From NCBI RefSeq assembly GCF_030268225.1, contig NZ_BSQG01000007.1:1-64000 (forward strand): a DNA stretch of 64,000 nt. The letters run 5' to 3'. Of the stretch, positions 17,306 to 27,800 are shown in pieces. Numbering within the stretch: position 1 is the stretch's first letter; each line of letters starts with the position of its first letter. This DNA comes from Nocardiopsis ansamitocini. GTDB taxonomy: Bacteria > Actinomycetota > Actinomycetes > Streptosporangiales > Streptosporangiaceae. The notes beneath the pieces were generated by a model. That model saw nothing but the letters and a program-made list of their open reading frames with translations. It made no database searches and was not told the DNA's origin. The position numbers and the translations under genes were made by a program.

Positions 17306-18333
17306 TCGATTTCCGCTATCACCTGGTCTCGATCGTCGCGGTCTTCCTGGCCCTGACCGTCGGTATCGTCCTGGGCACGACCATGCTCCAGGACCCGCTG
17401 CTCAACACCCTCAAAGCCGAGACCACCCAGTTGCGCGAGCAGAGCGAGCAGCTGCGCACCGAGAAGGACCTCGCCGACCAGCTCAACACCGGCAGCGACG
17501 CCTTGGTTGCCGCCTACGCCGACGACATGTTGGCGGACCGGCTGGCCGATCGTCGTGTGCTGGTCGTGGAGGCGCCGGGAGTCGAGCCCGAGTTGCGCGA
17601 CGCCCTCATCGAGGAGATCAAACGTGCCGACGGCACGGTCAGCGGCCAACTCGCCTTCACCGCCCAGTACCTGGAGCCCGGTCAGGCCACGTTCGTCAAC
17701 GAGCTCACCGATCAGCTCTCGGACGGGCTCGAACTGCCCCGTGGCAATCCCTATGAGCGGGCCGGGGCCGAACTGGCCCAGGCCGTGGTCGACGGCGACA
17801 AGGACGTGCCCGACGGTGTGGCCGTGCGTACCGGCGACTCCTTCGACGGCGAAGCGGTGCTGGCGGGGTTCACCGAGGCCGGCCTGCTCTCCGTCCAGGG
17901 GTCTCCGGCCTCTCCCGCCGATCTCGTGCTGGTGATCGCCCCCACAGAGCCGTTCCCCCTGGCCGAGGGGCAGGAGGACGACGGCGAGGCCGTCACTCCG
18001 CCGGGCAACGCCGCGATGCTCGCGCTTGCCCGTGCGTTTAGCCAGGCCGGAGGCGGTGTGGTGCTGGCCGGTCCGCCTAGTGCGGACGGACCGGACGGGA
18101 TGGTGCAGCAGGCCCGGGCGGAGGACGTCCGTTTCTCCACCGTTGACAACGCCGGAGCGGCCACGGGCAACGTCGTGGCCGTGCTGGCCCTTGCGGCCGA
18201 GGCCGAGGGGCGCCGCGGCCACTACGGGGTCGGAGCGGCGAGTGACGGCTACCTCCCCGACCCGCTGCCCGAGGCGCAGCCCGAGGCAGCTCCTTCCCCC
18301 AGCCCGAGTCCCGCAGACAGAGCCGATTCCTAA
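17302..18333 (+). CDS. steB: SteB-like / copper transporter MctB-domain protein
   Basis: A 343-residue protein with one N-terminal membrane helix (YHLVSIVAVFLALTVGIVLG), then a coiled coil (~40-75, TLKAETTQLREQSEQLRTEK) and an extracytoplasmic alpha/beta domain. A Pro/Ser-rich tail closes it. It matches SteB and the MctB-domain family; SteB partners SteA in division-site peptidoglycan hydrolase activation. MctB was linked to copper resistance in mycobacteria, so the annotation is mixed. The GTG start overlaps the steA stop. Confidence 0.87.
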   Translation: MIDFRYHLVSIVAVFLALTVGIVLGTTMLQDPLLNTLKAETTQLREQSEQLRTEKDLADQLNTGSDALVAAYADDMLADRLADRRVLVVEAPGVEPELRDALIEEIKRADGTVSGQLAFTAQYLEPGQATFVNELTDQLSDGLELPRGNPYERAGAELAQAVVDGDKDVPDGVAVRTGDSFDGEAVLAGFTEAGLLSVQGSPASPADLVLVIAPTEPFPLAEGQEDDGEAVTPPGNAAMLALARAFSQAGGGVVLAGPPSADGPDGMVQQARAEDVRFSTVDNAGAATGNVVAVLALAAEAEGRRGHYGVGAASDGYLPDPLPEAQPEAAPSPSPSPADRADS

Positions 18334-18357
18334 GAGGTTCGAGAACCGGAGCCCCCG

Positions 18358-19281
18358 ATGCCCCTGATCCCGTCGACCCGCGCCGCCCGCCTGATCACCG
18401 CTGTCGCCGGTGTTGCGCTGGGCGCTGTCGCAGCCCGAGGTACCTACGCGACGCTGACCAGCGCATGGGGGCCGGGCCCCGATAGCAAAACGCCGGGTCC
18501 GGCCGCGCGCTGGAACCGCACCAATTTCCGCGGCGACCGGGTCACGCTCCTGGAAGGGCCCGCGCTGGCGGTGGGGGTCTGCGCGGGGGCGGTGCTGGCC
18601 CCGGGCCTTTCACCACGCCTGCGCACGGCCACTGTCGTCGCGGGGGGAGGCGCGGGGGCGTTCGGGGCGTACGACGACCTCTCGGGGTCGGCGGGCGCGC
18701 GTGGTTTCAAGGGTCATCTGGGCGCGTTGGCGCGCGGTGAGGTGACCACCGGTGCGGTCAAAATCCTGGGGATCGGGGCCAGCGGCCTGGCCGCCGCGCT
18801 CGTCGTGAACCGCAACCCGGTGGACGTAGTGGTCAACGGTGCGTTGATCGCCGGCAGCGCCAACCTGCTCAACCTCTTCGATCTGCGCCCGGGGCGGGCA
18901 GCCAAGGTGGGGATGCTCGCGGGCCTGCCCGCCCTGGCCCATCCCGTGGCGGGACCGGTGGTCGCCCCCGCCCTGGGGGCGGCGGCCGCGCTGTTGCCGG
19001 AGGACCTGGGGGAGCGGGCAATGCTCGGCGACGCCGGGGCCAACGCCCTCGGAGCGGTGCTCGGGGTATCGGCTGCGGCGGGCCTGTCGCGTCGGGCCAG
19101 GTTGGGTCTGCTCGCCGGAGTGGTCGGGCTGACCGCGGCAAGCGAGTTCGTGAGCTTCACCAAGGTCATCGCCTCCACTCCACCGCTGCGCCATCTGGAC
19201 GAGCTGGGGCGCCGGCCGGTGCAGGCAGCCGCGCACCGCCCCCTGCCCGCTGATCTGCTGGCCGCGCCCAGCGCGGAGTAG
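18358..19281 (+). CDS. MraY/WecA-like phosphoglycosyl transferase family protein
   Basis: A 307-residue polytopic membrane protein. It carries the signatures of polyprenyl-phosphate sugar-1-phosphate transferases in reduced form: YDDLSGS (~103-109), NLLNLFDLRPGRAAK (~173-187) and LGDAGANALGAVLG (~225-238). About eight hydrophobic segments are apparent. The family attaches a sugar phosphate to undecaprenyl phosphate; sugar and activity here are inferred. Its position between steB and a MurJ-like flippase supports an envelope-glycan step. Confidence 0.75.
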   Translation: MPLIPSTRAARLITAVAGVALGAVAARGTYATLTSAWGPGPDSKTPGPAARWNRTNFRGDRVTLLEGPALAVGVCAGAVLAPGLSPRLRTATVVAGGGAGAFGAYDDLSGSAGARGFKGHLGALARGEVTTGAVKILGIGASGLAAALVVNRNPVDVVVNGALIAGSANLLNLFDLRPGRAAKVGMLAGLPALAHPVAGPVVAPALGAAAALLPEDLGERAMLGDAGANALGAVLGVSAAAGLSRRARLGLLAGVVGLTAASEFVSFTKVIASTPPLRHLDELGRRPVQAAAHRPLPADLLAAPSAE

Positions 19282-19387
19282 CGGTGCGCGCCCTGGGGAG
19301 GCGCGCACACCAGGACACCCCGGATCCAGGACGTCGATAGCCTCGACAACCCGAGTGGGGACAAGTCGAGGAGGGGGCGACCCGAAC

Positions 19388-21019
19388 GTGGTCTGGGAGC
19401 GTATCCGGCGGGCCAGCGCCAGTCTTGCCGGAGCGGCGGTACTGATCGGGGTGGTCACCGCCTTCGCCCGGGTCGCCGGGTTCGGGAGGACCTTCGTGTT
19501 CGCCCAGACAGTTGGCGACCGCTGCCTGGGAACGGCCTATGTCACCGCCAACCAACTGCCCACCGTCCTGTTCGAGATCCTGATCGGCGGTGCACTGGCC
19601 GGCATGGTCGTTCCCGTGCTGGCCACCGCCGCCCGCAACGGGGACACCGAGCACGTCCGACGCACCGCTTCGGCACTCATCACCTGGGTGGTCCTGGCCG
19701 CGGTTCCGCTCAGCCTGTTGTTGGCCGTCGTGTCGGTCCCCATCACGCGGCTCCTGCTGGTGGACGCCCACGGGTGTCCACCCGACCAGCTCCTGGCCCT
19801 GACCGCCAGGTTCCTCGTGGTGTTCGCCCCGCAGATCCTGTTCTACGGCTTGGCAGCCGTTCTCTACGGGCTGCTCCAGGCGCATCGTCGGTTTCTCGCC
19901 CCTGCTCTGGCCCCGTTGCTGTCCAGCCTCGTGGTTATCTGCGCCTACCTGGCCTTCGTCCCGGTGAGCGGGTCGGGGGCCGACGACATCGCCGTTCTCC
20001 CGGTCGCCGCCGAGCTGACCCTGTCGTTGGGGACCACCCTGGGGGTGGTCGCGCTCTTCGTCACCGCTCTGCTGCCCGCGGCCAGGCTGCGCCTGAGACT
20101 GCGGCCGACGCTCCGTTTCCCGCCCGGCATCGCCCGTCGGGTACGTTCCCTGGCCGTGGCGGCGCTCCTGCCGCTCGTGGCGATGCAGCTCACCCTCCTG
20201 GTGTCCATGTGGCTCGCCAACAACGGCGGCGGGCAGGGGGCCGGGGTGCTCTACAGCTACGCGTGGGCGCTGTTCACCCTGCCCTACGGGGTGGTGGCGG
20301 TGCCGATCGCCACCAGCGCCTTCACCACCCTTTCCGTGCATCACGGCGAGAAGGACGGGGCGGCCTACGATCGGGTGCTGTCCATGAGCACCCGCGCCGT
20401 CCTGGCCACCACCGCGGCGGTCGCGGCGGCACTGGCCGCGGCAGCCGGCCCCCTGGCCGCTGTCTTCGCCACCGATTCCACCGGACCCCTGGCCGCGGCG
20501 CTGCCCGCCTACGCTCCGGGAGTGGTCGCCTTCGGGATGATCGCGTTGCTCAGCAAGGCGCTGTACGCCGCCCATCGGGGCCGATCCGCCGCAGCTGCCC
20601 AGATCGTCGGTTGGCTGACGGTGATGGCGGTCTCCGTCGCAGGGGTGGCGCTGGCCCCGTCGGATCGTGCCGTAGCCGCACTGGGTACCGCCATGTCCGC
20701 GGGGTTGACCGTGGGTGCGCTCCTGCTGGGCGCCGCCGTACTGCGGGCCCGGGGCACATCTGCCTTCGCCGGTCTGCCGCGTGCCCTGGTCGCGTCGGCC
20801 CTGGGGGCGGGCCTGGGCTACGCCGGTGGCGCAGCACTGGCCGGGGTGCTCCCCACTGCTCAAACACCGGTCGCCATCGGATCGGCCCTGGTCTCCGGCA
20901 CCGTTGCGATCGTGGTGGCCGGAGCGGTCGTCGCCGCGATCGACGCCAAGGCGTTGCGGGCCGCGCTCACCCGACGGGTCCGCCCAGCGCGCCCCACCGA
21001 CGAAGGGACGAAACCATGA
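19388..21019 (+). CDS. murJ: MurJ/MviN-like lipid flippase
   Basis: A 543-residue protein with about 14 hydrophobic helices, as in the MOP exporter family. It shows the MviN-type start (VTAFARVAGFGRTFVFAQTVG) and the LPTVLFEILIGGALAGMVVPVL segment, plus an internal NNGGGQGAGVLYSYAWALFTLPYG-like lumen region. MurJ flips lipid II; here it could alternatively move a lipid-linked glycan made by its neighbours. I place the start at GTG 19388, ten bases after GAGGAGGGGG, not at GTG 19355. The stop overlaps the glycosyltransferase ATG. Confidence 0.85.
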   Translation: MVWERIRRASASLAGAAVLIGVVTAFARVAGFGRTFVFAQTVGDRCLGTAYVTANQLPTVLFEILIGGALAGMVVPVLATAARNGDTEHVRRTASALITWVVLAAVPLSLLLAVVSVPITRLLLVDAHGCPPDQLLALTARFLVVFAPQILFYGLAAVLYGLLQAHRRFLAPALAPLLSSLVVICAYLAFVPVSGSGADDIAVLPVAAELTLSLGTTLGVVALFVTALLPAARLRLRLRPTLRFPPGIARRVRSLAVAALLPLVAMQLTLLVSMWLANNGGGQGAGVLYSYAWALFTLPYGVVAVPIATSAFTTLSVHHGEKDGAAYDRVLSMSTRAVLATTAAVAAALAAAAGPLAAVFATDSTGPLAAALPAYAPGVVAFGMIALLSKALYAAHRGRSAAAAQIVGWLTVMAVSVAGVALAPSDRAVAALGTAMSAGLTVGALLLGAAVLRARGTSAFAGLPRALVASALGAGLGYAGGAALAGVLPTAQTPVAIGSALVSGTVAIVVAGAVVAAIDAKALRAALTRRVRPARPTDEGTKP

Positions 21020-22119
21020 ACGGGCTGCGCATCGCGCTGACCCTGGCCACCAGCGGCGGGGGAGTGGGCAACCACGTCCGCTCACTGTGCTCCGGCCTCA
21101 TCGACCGCGGCCACCGGGTCGCCGTTATCGGCCCGCCCAGTACCGAGGAGCGGTTCTCCTTCACCTCCACGGGTGCTCGCTTCGCGCCCTTGGAGGTGGG
21201 CGCGCTGCCCCGACCCGCCACTGATCTGGCCGCGCTGTCGCGGTTGCGGGGCCTGCTCGCCGGGGCCGACGTCGTCCACGCCCACGGGGTGCGCGCCGGT
21301 GCCCTGGCCGCGCTGGCCCGCCCCCGTGTTCCCCTCGCCGTCACTCTGCACAACGCACCTCCCGCCGGAAAGGGGTCCGGTCCGTTGGTGTTCGGGGTCC
21401 TTGAGAGCCTCGTCGCGCGCCGTGCCGACCTCGTCCTCGGCGTCTCGGGGGACCTGGTGCAGCGGATGCGCGATCGCCGTGCGCGCCGTGTGGACCGCGC
21501 CCTCGTTCCGGCACCGGCGATGACCGCCACCGGTATCGGGCCCGAGGAGGTGCGTGCGGCGCTCGGTGTGGAACCCGGACGCCCACTGCTGCTCACCGTG
21601 GCCAGGCTGGCCGGACAGAAGGGCTTGCCGGTCCTGTTGGACGCGGCCGCGCGCCTGGGGCGGCGGGATCACCGTCCGCTCCTGGCGGTCGCCGGGGACG
21701 GTCCGTTGGAGGCCGAGCTGGCCGCGCGGGTGGCAGCCGAAGGGCTGCCGGTCCAGTTGTTGGGCCGGCGCTCCGACATCGCCGACCTGTTGGCGGCAGC
21801 GGACATGTTCGTGTTGTCCAGCCTCTGGGAGGGCCAGCCTCTTGTGGTGCAGGAGGCGCTGCGCGCGGGGTTGCCCATCGTGGCGACCGACGTCGGAGGG
21901 GTTCCCGACCTGGTGGGCCCGGCCGCGGAGCTGGTACCCGCGGGCGATGCCGCAGCGCTCGCCGAGGCGGTGGCGCGAGTCCTGGACGACACCGCCCTGG
22001 CTGCCCGGATGCGGGCCGATTCCCGTGCCGCCGCGGACGCTCTCGCCGTTCCCGGAGACGACGCGGACCAGGTGATCGGCTTCTATCGGGAGCTGGTGGG
22101 CGTGCGCGGACCGGCGTGA
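21016..22119 (+). CDS. GT4-family glycosyltransferase
   Basis: A 367-residue GT-B glycosyltransferase. The N-terminal half starts with a Gly-rich acceptor loop (TSGGGVGNHV), and the C-terminal half has the donor-site motifs TVARLAGQKGLPVLLDAA and the SLWEGQPLVVQEALRAGLP helix with the conserved Glu pair (EX7E). It acts on nucleotide sugars at the cytoplasmic face. Its ATG overlaps the murJ stop by four bases, so it is coupled to the flippase and probably decorates the lipid-linked glycan. Confidence 0.85.
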   Translation: MNGLRIALTLATSGGGVGNHVRSLCSGLIDRGHRVAVIGPPSTEERFSFTSTGARFAPLEVGALPRPATDLAALSRLRGLLAGADVVHAHGVRAGALAALARPRVPLAVTLHNAPPAGKGSGPLVFGVLESLVARRADLVLGVSGDLVQRMRDRRARRVDRALVPAPAMTATGIGPEEVRAALGVEPGRPLLLTVARLAGQKGLPVLLDAAARLGRRDHRPLLAVAGDGPLEAELAARVAAEGLPVQLLGRRSDIADLLAAADMFVLSSLWEGQPLVVQEALRAGLPIVATDVGGVPDLVGPAAELVPAGDAAALAEAVARVLDDTALAARMRADSRAAADALAVPGDDADQVIGFYRELVGVRGPA

Positions 22120-22174
22120 GCTGCAAGGAGAGGGATATCACCTGCAAGAGGGGGAAGTGAGGCGGCGGGGCGGT

Positions 22175-22204
22175 TTGCAACCTGCCTGATCAGTGGCATC
22201 ATAG
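22175..22204 (+). promoter_or_regulatory. candidate promoter of the terC leader
   Basis: TTGCAA (22175-22180) and TCATAG (22199-22204) are separated by 18 bases, a plausible sigma-A-type pair giving a start near 22211. The following leader carries the riboswitch. The match is moderate. Confidence 0.4.
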
Positions 22205-22219
22205 AGCCGGATGCAGTTG

Positions 22220-22247
22220 CCGGTCGGGGTTTCCCGCGGCCGGTTTT
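22220..22247 (+). terminator. hairpin with U-run in the terC leader
   Basis: CCGG-T-CGGG pairs with CCCG-CGG-CCGG (ending at 22243) and is followed by a five-T run, TTTTT, at 22243-22247. It could end transcription coming from the glycosyltransferase operon. If the promoter at 22175 is real it would lie inside the terC leader, an unexplained point. Confidence 0.45.
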
Positions 22248-22257
22248 TGTTTCCAAT

Positions 22258-22416
22258 CAACGGTAGGGGAGTATCCCTTCGCAGCAGTGCCGTCATCACG
22301 GAGCGCAACGGCGCGTTCCCGGTGCTGTTGGTCGACCTGAATCTTCATGGTTGGCGGGAGAGACCTCCGGTTAGCAGTCGTGTCCGCAAAACGTAAGCGG
22401 ACATCGTAACCGGAGG
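22258..22416 (+). ncRNA. yybP-ykoY manganese riboswitch
   Basis: The conserved 5' element AGGGGAGTA is at 22265-22273 and the 3' element GGCGGGAGAGACC is at 22353-22365, the two halves of the Mn2+-binding internal loop of this family. P1 can form between 22259-22267 and 22364-22372. The same 3' strand, CCTCCGGTTA (22364-22373), is perfectly complementary to TAACCGGAGG (22407-22416), which holds the ribosome-binding site. So metal-bound P1 would free the site and unbound RNA would hide it: a translational ON switch for terC. The mechanism is inferred from pairing. Confidence 0.87.
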
Positions 22417-22430
22417 AGAAACCTCAAACC

Positions 22431-23456
22431 ATGGACGTTCCCCTGTGGCTCTGGCTCGCCACCATCTTCGGCATCCTCGCCATCCTCGCCATCGACCTCG
22501 CGATCGTCGATCACCCGTGGAGCAAGAAGACCGCGCCCAAGGAATTCTCGATGAAGGCCGCCAGCTGGTGGTCGGCGTTCTACATCCTCATCGCGATCAT
22601 CTTCGGTTTCGGGATCTGGTATTTCGCCGGTTCGGCCCGGGCGGGTGAGTACTTCGCCGGTTACGTCACCGAGAAAAGCCTGAGTGTCGACAACCTCTTC
22701 GTCTTCTACCTGATCCTCACCTCTTTCGCGGTCCCCAAGAAGTACCAGCACGAGGTGCTGCTGGTCGGTATCGTCATAGCGCTGGTCATGCGCGGCGCCT
22801 TCATCGCGATCGGTGCCCAGGCCATCAACGCCTGGAGCGAGGTCTTCTACCTCTTCGGCGCGTTCCTGATCTACACCGCCATCAAGATCGTCCGCGACCA
22901 CCTCAAGGGCAGCGACGAAGAGGACGCCGACTACACCAACAGCTTCGCCGTGCGCATGGTGCGCAAGGTCTGGCCGGTCACCGACAAGTACCACGGTTCG
23001 CACCTGACGGTGAAGCTGGACGGACGTCGCCACGTCACCCCGATGCTCCTCGTCATCATCGCCATCGGCGTCACCGACCTGGTCTTCGCGGTCGACTCCA
23101 TCCCCGCGATCTTCGGTCTCACCCAGGACGCCTACATCGTCTTCACCGCCAACGCCTTCGCGCTCCTGGGCCTGCGGGTGCTGTACTTCCTGCTCGCCGG
23201 CCTGATGGACAAGCTGGAGTACATCAGCTGGGGCCTGGCCGCCATCATGGTCTTCATCGGCATCAAGATGCTGCTGCACGCGTTGCACGAGAACGGTGTG
23301 CACGTCTTCGAGATCAGCACCAACCTCTCCCTGATCGTCATCCTCGGCGTGATGACCGTCACCGTCGTGGCCAGTGTGGTCAAGGCGCGGATCGACGGAA
23401 AGATCGGCAAGGGCGCCAAGAACGGCGAAGTCGCGCGTACCGGTGCCGACGAATAG
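22431..23456 (+). CDS. TerC-family membrane protein (Alx/MneA-like Mn exporter)
   Basis: A 341-residue TerC-family protein with about nine membrane helices. EKSLSVDNLFVFYLIL (~80-95) and VFAVDSIPAIFGLT (~215) hold the intramembrane Asp residues of the family. Alx and its relatives export manganese; the riboswitch upstream strongly supports that role over tellurite resistance, the origin of the family name. The ATG is 14 bases after GGAGG, which is sequestered in the riboswitch hairpin. Confidence 0.9.
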   Translation: MDVPLWLWLATIFGILAILAIDLAIVDHPWSKKTAPKEFSMKAASWWSAFYILIAIIFGFGIWYFAGSARAGEYFAGYVTEKSLSVDNLFVFYLILTSFAVPKKYQHEVLLVGIVIALVMRGAFIAIGAQAINAWSEVFYLFGAFLIYTAIKIVRDHLKGSDEEDADYTNSFAVRMVRKVWPVTDKYHGSHLTVKLDGRRHVTPMLLVIIAIGVTDLVFAVDSIPAIFGLTQDAYIVFTANAFALLGLRVLYFLLAGLMDKLEYISWGLAAIMVFIGIKMLLHALHENGVHVFEISTNLSLIVILGVMTVTVVASVVKARIDGKIGKGAKNGEVARTGADE

Positions 23457-23463
23457 CCGTCGA

Positions 23464-23486
23464 TCGAACAGGCGTACGGCTATAGT
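23464..23486 (+). promoter_or_regulatory. probable SOS (LexA) box and -10 of uvrA
   Basis: TCGAAC-AGGC-GTACGG at 23464-23479 differs at two positions from the actinobacterial LexA consensus TCGAAC-N4-GTTCGA. TATAGT at 23481-23486 follows as a likely -10, so LexA binding here would block transcription of uvrA, a typical SOS gene. Confidence 0.55.
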
Positions 23487-23589
23487 GGAGTCGCTCGTTT
23501 GGAAATCCTCCGAGCCTCCCCGTGGTTACTGTTGAGAAGCCGATTGTCGTGGGGGAGCGTTTCCGCACCCCGAGAGGGCTGATCAATTC

Positions 23590-26427
<2,838 letters not shown>

Positions 26428-26629
26428 CCGGGGACCGAATGCCCGGTTCTGCCGTGGCGTTCCCGGTTCGCCCCATCCCGTGGACGGACCGTCAACCGGT
26501 CGTTGTGCTCAACGTCGCCCGTCGTCGGGTAGGGAAACGATCTGACGGGGGCGGTGCGGCAGAGTAGGAGACGGCGCCTTTTCAGGAAGCCGTTTCCCTG
26601 TCGCCCACCCCCGTGAAAGTGAGCCCCCA

Positions 26630-27142
26630 ATGGACGACATCCGTAGACCGGAGACCGGCCCGGCGCCGCTGAGCAGTCGCATCCTCGCCAGGGTGGTCGA
26701 TGTGTTCGTCCTGGCAGGGGTGAGTATCGCGCTCAACAGCCTGCTGCTCGTCGTCCTCCCGAGCGAAGACCTTCTCCAGGCGTCCTTCAGTCCCGCGAGC
26801 CTGGCGCTTTCGGTGACCACCTTCGCCGTCTACCTCGGGTACGAGGTGCTGTGCGTCCGGTTGTACGGCGCGACGCCGGGCAAGCTGCTGTTCGGTCTGC
26901 GCCTGGCCGCGGCCTCGGACGGCACGACGACGGCCGCGACCTCCAGTGTCCTCAAGCGTTCGGTGCTCCTCTACGCCTCGGTTCTCTTCACCCCGATCCT
27001 GGTCGTCAACCTGATTGCGTTGGGGCTCTCGGTGTACGCGGTGATCTCGGCGCTCCTGAACGCTCCGAGCCGCCAGGGGATCCACGACCGGTTCGGCTCC
27101 ACCCTGGTGGTCCGTCCGCGGTTGGTCCCCGCGGTCCCGTAA
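26630..27142 (+). CDS. RDD family membrane protein
   Basis: A 170-residue protein with the RDD domain: Arg/Asp in SRILARVVDVFVLA, the central GATPGKLLFGLRL motif, and the closing RQGIHDRFGSTLVV. About four membrane helices are present. Family members are small integral membrane proteins of uncertain transport or regulatory role. It is a single gene, with a 200-base upstream gap after uvrA. Confidence 0.85.
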   Translation: MDDIRRPETGPAPLSSRILARVVDVFVLAGVSIALNSLLLVVLPSEDLLQASFSPASLALSVTTFAVYLGYEVLCVRLYGATPGKLLFGLRLAAASDGTTTAATSSVLKRSVLLYASVLFTPILVVNLIALGLSVYAVISALLNAPSRQGIHDRFGSTLVVRPRLVPAVP

Positions 27143-27184
27143 CCGGGCCGCACCCCCGACCCGGTCGGTCGGCCCTCCACATCC

Positions 27185-27203
27185 CTACTACGCTGTGTAG
27201 TAG
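27185..27203 (+). promoter_or_regulatory. operator-like dyad upstream of the Rieske gene
   Basis: CTACTAC at 27185-27191 and GTAGTAG at 27197-27203 form a perfect 7-bp inverted repeat around GCTGT. The TACTAC/GTAGTA core resembles operators of BlaI/MecI-type repressors. It lies 36 bases before the Rieske start and overlaps a plausible promoter position. The regulator is not in the window. Confidence 0.5.
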
Positions 27204-27238
27204 AAATGTTTCGAGTCGATCACCAGGGGAGCCCCGCC

Positions 27239-27664
27239 ATGACGAGCAAGTCGGTGCCGTGTGCCTGCGGAGTCAGTAGACGAGCGTTGCTGGCCACCGC
27301 GGGCGCTGTGGGGGCGGTTGCCGTCACCGCTACGGCCTGCACCACCGACGAGAACCGGCCCAAGCCCCAGGACACGTTGCGCGGCCGGGTAGTTGCCCAG
27401 ACCACGGACGTGCCCGAGGGCGGCGGACTGCTGGTCATCGGGGCCAAGCTGGTGATCACCCAGGCCCGGCCCGGAGAGTACCGGGCTTTCGGGGCGACCT
27501 GCACGCACGGAGGATGCACCGTTCAAGAGGTCACCGAGGACATTCACTGCCTGTGTCACGGCAGTCGGTTCGACCTTGAGGGCGAGGTCGTGAAGGGGCC
27601 GGCCACCGAACCGTTGGAGCCGTTCGAGGTGAGGGTGGAGGGGACCGACATTACCCTCGTCTAG
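27239..27664 (+). CDS. Tat-exported Rieske 2Fe-2S lipoprotein
   Basis: A 141-residue protein. SRRALL (Arg14-Arg15) starts a twin-arginine signal with a hydrophobic stretch, and TATAC (Cys34) is a probable lipobox, so it should be a membrane-anchored outer-face protein. The Rieske boxes are CTHGGC (88-93) and CLCHGS (104-109): ligands Cys88, His90, Cys104, His107, with Cys93-Cys106 as the expected disulfide. It is an electron carrier with an unknown partner. AGGGGAG lies seven bases before the ATG. A 26-bp tandem repeat starts at its stop codon. Confidence 0.9.
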   Translation: MTSKSVPCACGVSRRALLATAGAVGAVAVTATACTTDENRPKPQDTLRGRVVAQTTDVPEGGGLLVIGAKLVITQARPGEYRAFGATCTHGGCTVQEVTEDIHCLCHGSRFDLEGEVVKGPATEPLEPFEVRVEGTDITLV

Positions 27665-27743
27665 CCGGAGGGGCAGGGTCGCTCGTCTAACCGGAGGGGC
27701 AGGGTCGCTCGTCTAACCGGAGGGGCAGGGTCGCTCGTCTAAC
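27656..27743 (+). repeat. 26-bp tandem repeat at the end of the Rieske gene
   Basis: Three complete units of 26 bp (27656-27681, 27682-27707, 27708-27733) plus 10 bases of a fourth. Units differ only at one base (TAG versus TAA). The first unit contains the stop codon of the Rieske gene, so the array repeats the end of the gene. It is a recent duplication, with a GGAGGGGC-rich unit and no evident palindrome. Confidence 0.9.
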
Positions 27744-27800
27744 AGGGGGAAGGACCGCGGGGGAGGAGTGGGGCGTCCACCAGGGGGACGGGCGCTCCGC

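Noticed and set aside
18336-18347. GGTTCGAGAACC as a tRNA T-arm
   Set aside because: It lies in the short steB-MraY-like gap with coding sequence on both sides; no room for a tRNA acceptor or anticodon arm.
27656-27743. 26-bp repeats as a CRISPR array
   Set aside because: Units are directly abutting with no spacers, so it is a plain tandem duplication.
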